Below, in pieces: positions 43,953-45,995 of a stretch of DNA of 45,995 nucleotides. The DNA is from Gnetum montanum (lineage: Eukaryota; Streptophyta; Gnetopsida; Gnetales; Gnetaceae): NCBI GenBank assembly GCA_015680685.1, contig MNCI01024055.1, forward strand, positions 334,649 to 380,643, read 5' to 3'. Every line of letters begins with the position of its first letter. The stretch's first letter is position 1. The position numbers were made by a program, and so were the translations under genes. Below the pieces are notes generated by a model. That model was not told the DNA's origin. It did not search any database and was given only the letters and a program-made list of their open reading frames with translations.

Positions 43953-45258
43953 TGTAACGATGGAAAACGTTGATTACTAGAAACACTGAGAGGATTTCCG
44001 TGTACACAATTTTAACCCCAAATTTGTGAGAGGGCCATGCTAGAGAAAACGAATCCAAGGTGCCCTAAACGGTCTTGTCAATCAAACAGGGACTTACTTG
44101 GTCAGTAAACTTGTTAACGATTGTATAACGAGATGACGATTTGATACGAGAACATAGTATCAACTAACGAGAAAATGAGATCTACCTTAGGATTGAACCT
44201 TGAAGGCAATGAAAATGATGTAAACTATGTAAAACAACTATAAAATCAATGTAAACAGGATGCAATGAATCAAATTTAGAAAATTCACGATCCTGAGATT
44301 TTGGATCTATCTTATGGACAAATATGATGAACACAACAAGATTTAAAAGCGGACTCTGATTTGGATGAAGTATCCACCACCAACAAGAAGCTATTTAGGG
44401 ATTAAACAAGAAAAAGGCCAATCTAACTTGTTTACTTGCCAATATTGGGTAAGGAAGTCAGGCTCGAGGCAAAGTGTTTACTAGCTTACAACTTCCAACC
44501 AATAGCTTCCCTCTATCACCATCGATACTCTTGCCAACTTTCTTTTTTCTTTCACCAACCAATCAACACAGTAAGGAAAAATGGCCAACCCACCCCTTGA
44601 GCATTGTCCACCAAGGTATTTATAGGATTAGGGTTAGGAGATGAACACAGTTTAGATGATGCATGTCCTAGGCCCACAGAATGTCGTTGACCTGACGTGC
44701 TGCAGCTAAAGCTTGTGATGCTACATTGTCCTACGCTATGAAGCATACCATAGCATAACCACCTTAAATGAAATAATTTTAACATTCTTTCAAGTTGAAG
44801 GATTTCAAGATCTTCGGTGACAAAGGATGAACTATCCTGTAGCTACATTGTGATATGCTAGGAAGCCTATCGTGGTGTAATGACTGCTACTGCCTGAATT
44901 TTGTCATCCTTTGTCGTTGTAGCTATATCAACTATGTTGCTTGCATTATGTTGTACTATCCTGCATAGCATAACATGGCGTAACATGCAAAAAGCTAAGA
45001 TTTTGACACATAGTTGGCTTGCAAAGTTGAAGTGTTGTCACCGTGCATCCCTTATTCTATTTTGTCCTCCTGAACTCTGCTATGCTGAGCTATGTAGCAT
45101 AGCGTAGTAGGCCCTCAGCTGAAAAAACTTGTTGAAATGTGCAAATATTTTTGGTGCTTCCATCGCTCAAATGTCTTGACGCTACCCTTGTGAAAATCCT
45201 TACCTAAACTTCGAGACTTTGCTGAATCATCGAGGTCTCGAAATTTCATGGTGTTTCA
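43953..45258 (-). repeat. E3 5' LTR (1,306 bp)
   Basis: Homologous over its length to 28156-29463. U3 spans 44625-45258, R/U5 43953-44615. Ends AAATTTCATGGTGTTTCA in plus orientation, then the AGAGA duplication. Confidence 0.92.
44617..44624 (-). promoter_or_regulatory. TATA box of the E3 5' LTR
   Basis: TATAAATA in the block CCTAATCCTATAAATACC, about 640 bases into the LTR. Shared with E2. Confidence 0.7.
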
Positions 45259-45263
45259 AGAGA
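45259..45263. other. Target-site duplication AGAGA, right of E3
   Basis: Matches 28151-28155 and fixes the E3 ends. Confidence 0.85.
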
Positions 45264-45995
45264 AAGACATAATTATTACCACCATCTTAGCTCTAATGTG
45301 TGGTTGCAAGTTGCAAAATGAAATAGTGTTTCCTCTATTAAACCAAGAATTATTATTCCAATGACACAATTGTAACAACATATTATATATCACTAGAATG
45401 CTTAATGCTCATTATCCTAAGCGAGTGACTATTTCAACAACTTTCACACCTACCATATATTGTAATGGTTAAGGATTGTATTGTTGCATAATTAGTGTTG
45501 CTTCACATTATAAGATGAGGTTATCAAATGATGTTATTTATATCATCTTGTATATTTTTTATTTGAGAATGAACATAACATCAATAAATGGCTTTTGGTG
45601 AAGTTATAAATTTTGATCGATGTAACACAATGGCATTATTCTCTACATTTGGCTAGCACTACCATTGTTAATGATCTCTTCTTTTATCTTCTTTACAATT
45701 GTTATCTCTATCATGTGTTAGTCATAATGTAGGTTACAATTACTAGTTACAACTACTTATATGCAAAGGCCTTGAGTCGAATGCCTCTCTTTATCCAATT
45801 GAATGTTTATGATGTGCTCCTATCAAGCAACCTTATTGGTTGTAGGCAAGATAATTAAAATAACATACGAAAAGAATATTGATCAATTCATTTATCATGC
45901 TCCATTAAATATGTTACATTGATTTAGGAAATGTTACGTTGGATTTTCTAGGAAGGAAATTTCATTGGAGTTCTTTAGAGAAGATGATATTTACT
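45264..45995. other. Flanking DNA right of E3
   Basis: AT-rich, no coding sequence or known repeat recognised. It continues the DNA interrupted at 28155. Confidence 0.5.

Larger units (their letters stand above)
28156..45258 (-). mobile_element. E3: complete giant Ty3/gypsy (Tat/Ogre-like) retrotransposon, about 17.1 kb
   Basis: On the - strand: 5' LTR 43953-45258, PBS 43930-43946, gag, protease, an antisense multi-exon gene (35083-39437 on the + strand), RT, RNase H, archaeal-type RNase H, integrase, 3' minisatellite, polypurine tract, 3' LTR 28156-29463. Both LTRs begin TGTAAC (plus orientation) and end in CA, and the element is flanked by AGAGA on each side. This shows the antisense gene is inside the unit that transposed. 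All genes are decayed. Confidence 0.93.

Overview
The window looks like heterochromatic, intergenic DNA from a land plant with a large genome. I see no host gene, rRNA or tRNA. It is filled by old, nested Ty3/gypsy LTR retrotransposons. Large elements, long retention and heavy transition-type decay would suit a gymnosperm, but that is a guess; nothing here fixes the species.

Layout. Three copies of one giant element family are present, called E1, E2 and E3 here. E1 (1-9341, + strand, 5' half cut off by the window edge) has pol, a 3' minisatellite region and a 3' LTR. E2 (9342-20158, - strand) has its 5' LTR, leader, gag and protease; E1 appears to be inserted in it, so its pol should lie left of the window. 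E2 itself sits in a stretch (20159-28155) holding fragments of other repeats, including a gag-only remnant with an Athila-like primer site. E3 (28156-45258, - strand) is complete: LTRs of about 1.3 kb, PBS, PPT and a 5-bp target-site duplication AGAGA, about 17.1 kb in all. The pol has a second, archaeal-type RNase H after the first one, which places the family in or near the Tat/Ogre lineage.

Main observation. In all three copies a multi-exon gene runs antisense to the retrotransposon, and in E3 it lies between protease and reverse transcriptase. Its exons and introns can be traced by comparing copies: seven GT-AG introns at matching places, and a reading frame that continues across several junctions. 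The predicted product is about 1,000 residues: a short N-terminus, a domain resembling the plant FCP1/NLI-type HAD phosphatase fold (acid residues degraded), a domain resembling extra ORFs of plant retroelements, a coiled-coil-like region and an acidic tail. It has a plant-type start context, TATA-like boxes and a poly(A) signal.

In the sense direction the pol of both E1 and E3 is preceded by a conserved polypyrimidine-CAG acceptor. The antisense gene therefore probably sits inside a PR-RT intron, the place where Ogre elements are known to carry an intron. Lying antisense would let its own introns survive retrotransposition. Short repeat arrays accompany the module: a 27-bp unit with core TTAAACT, and AGCGTA/TACGCT hexamers.

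All copies are now pseudogenes. Most stop codons are explained by C-to-T or G-to-A changes, and the two E3 LTRs differ at roughly one base in five over the stretch I counted.
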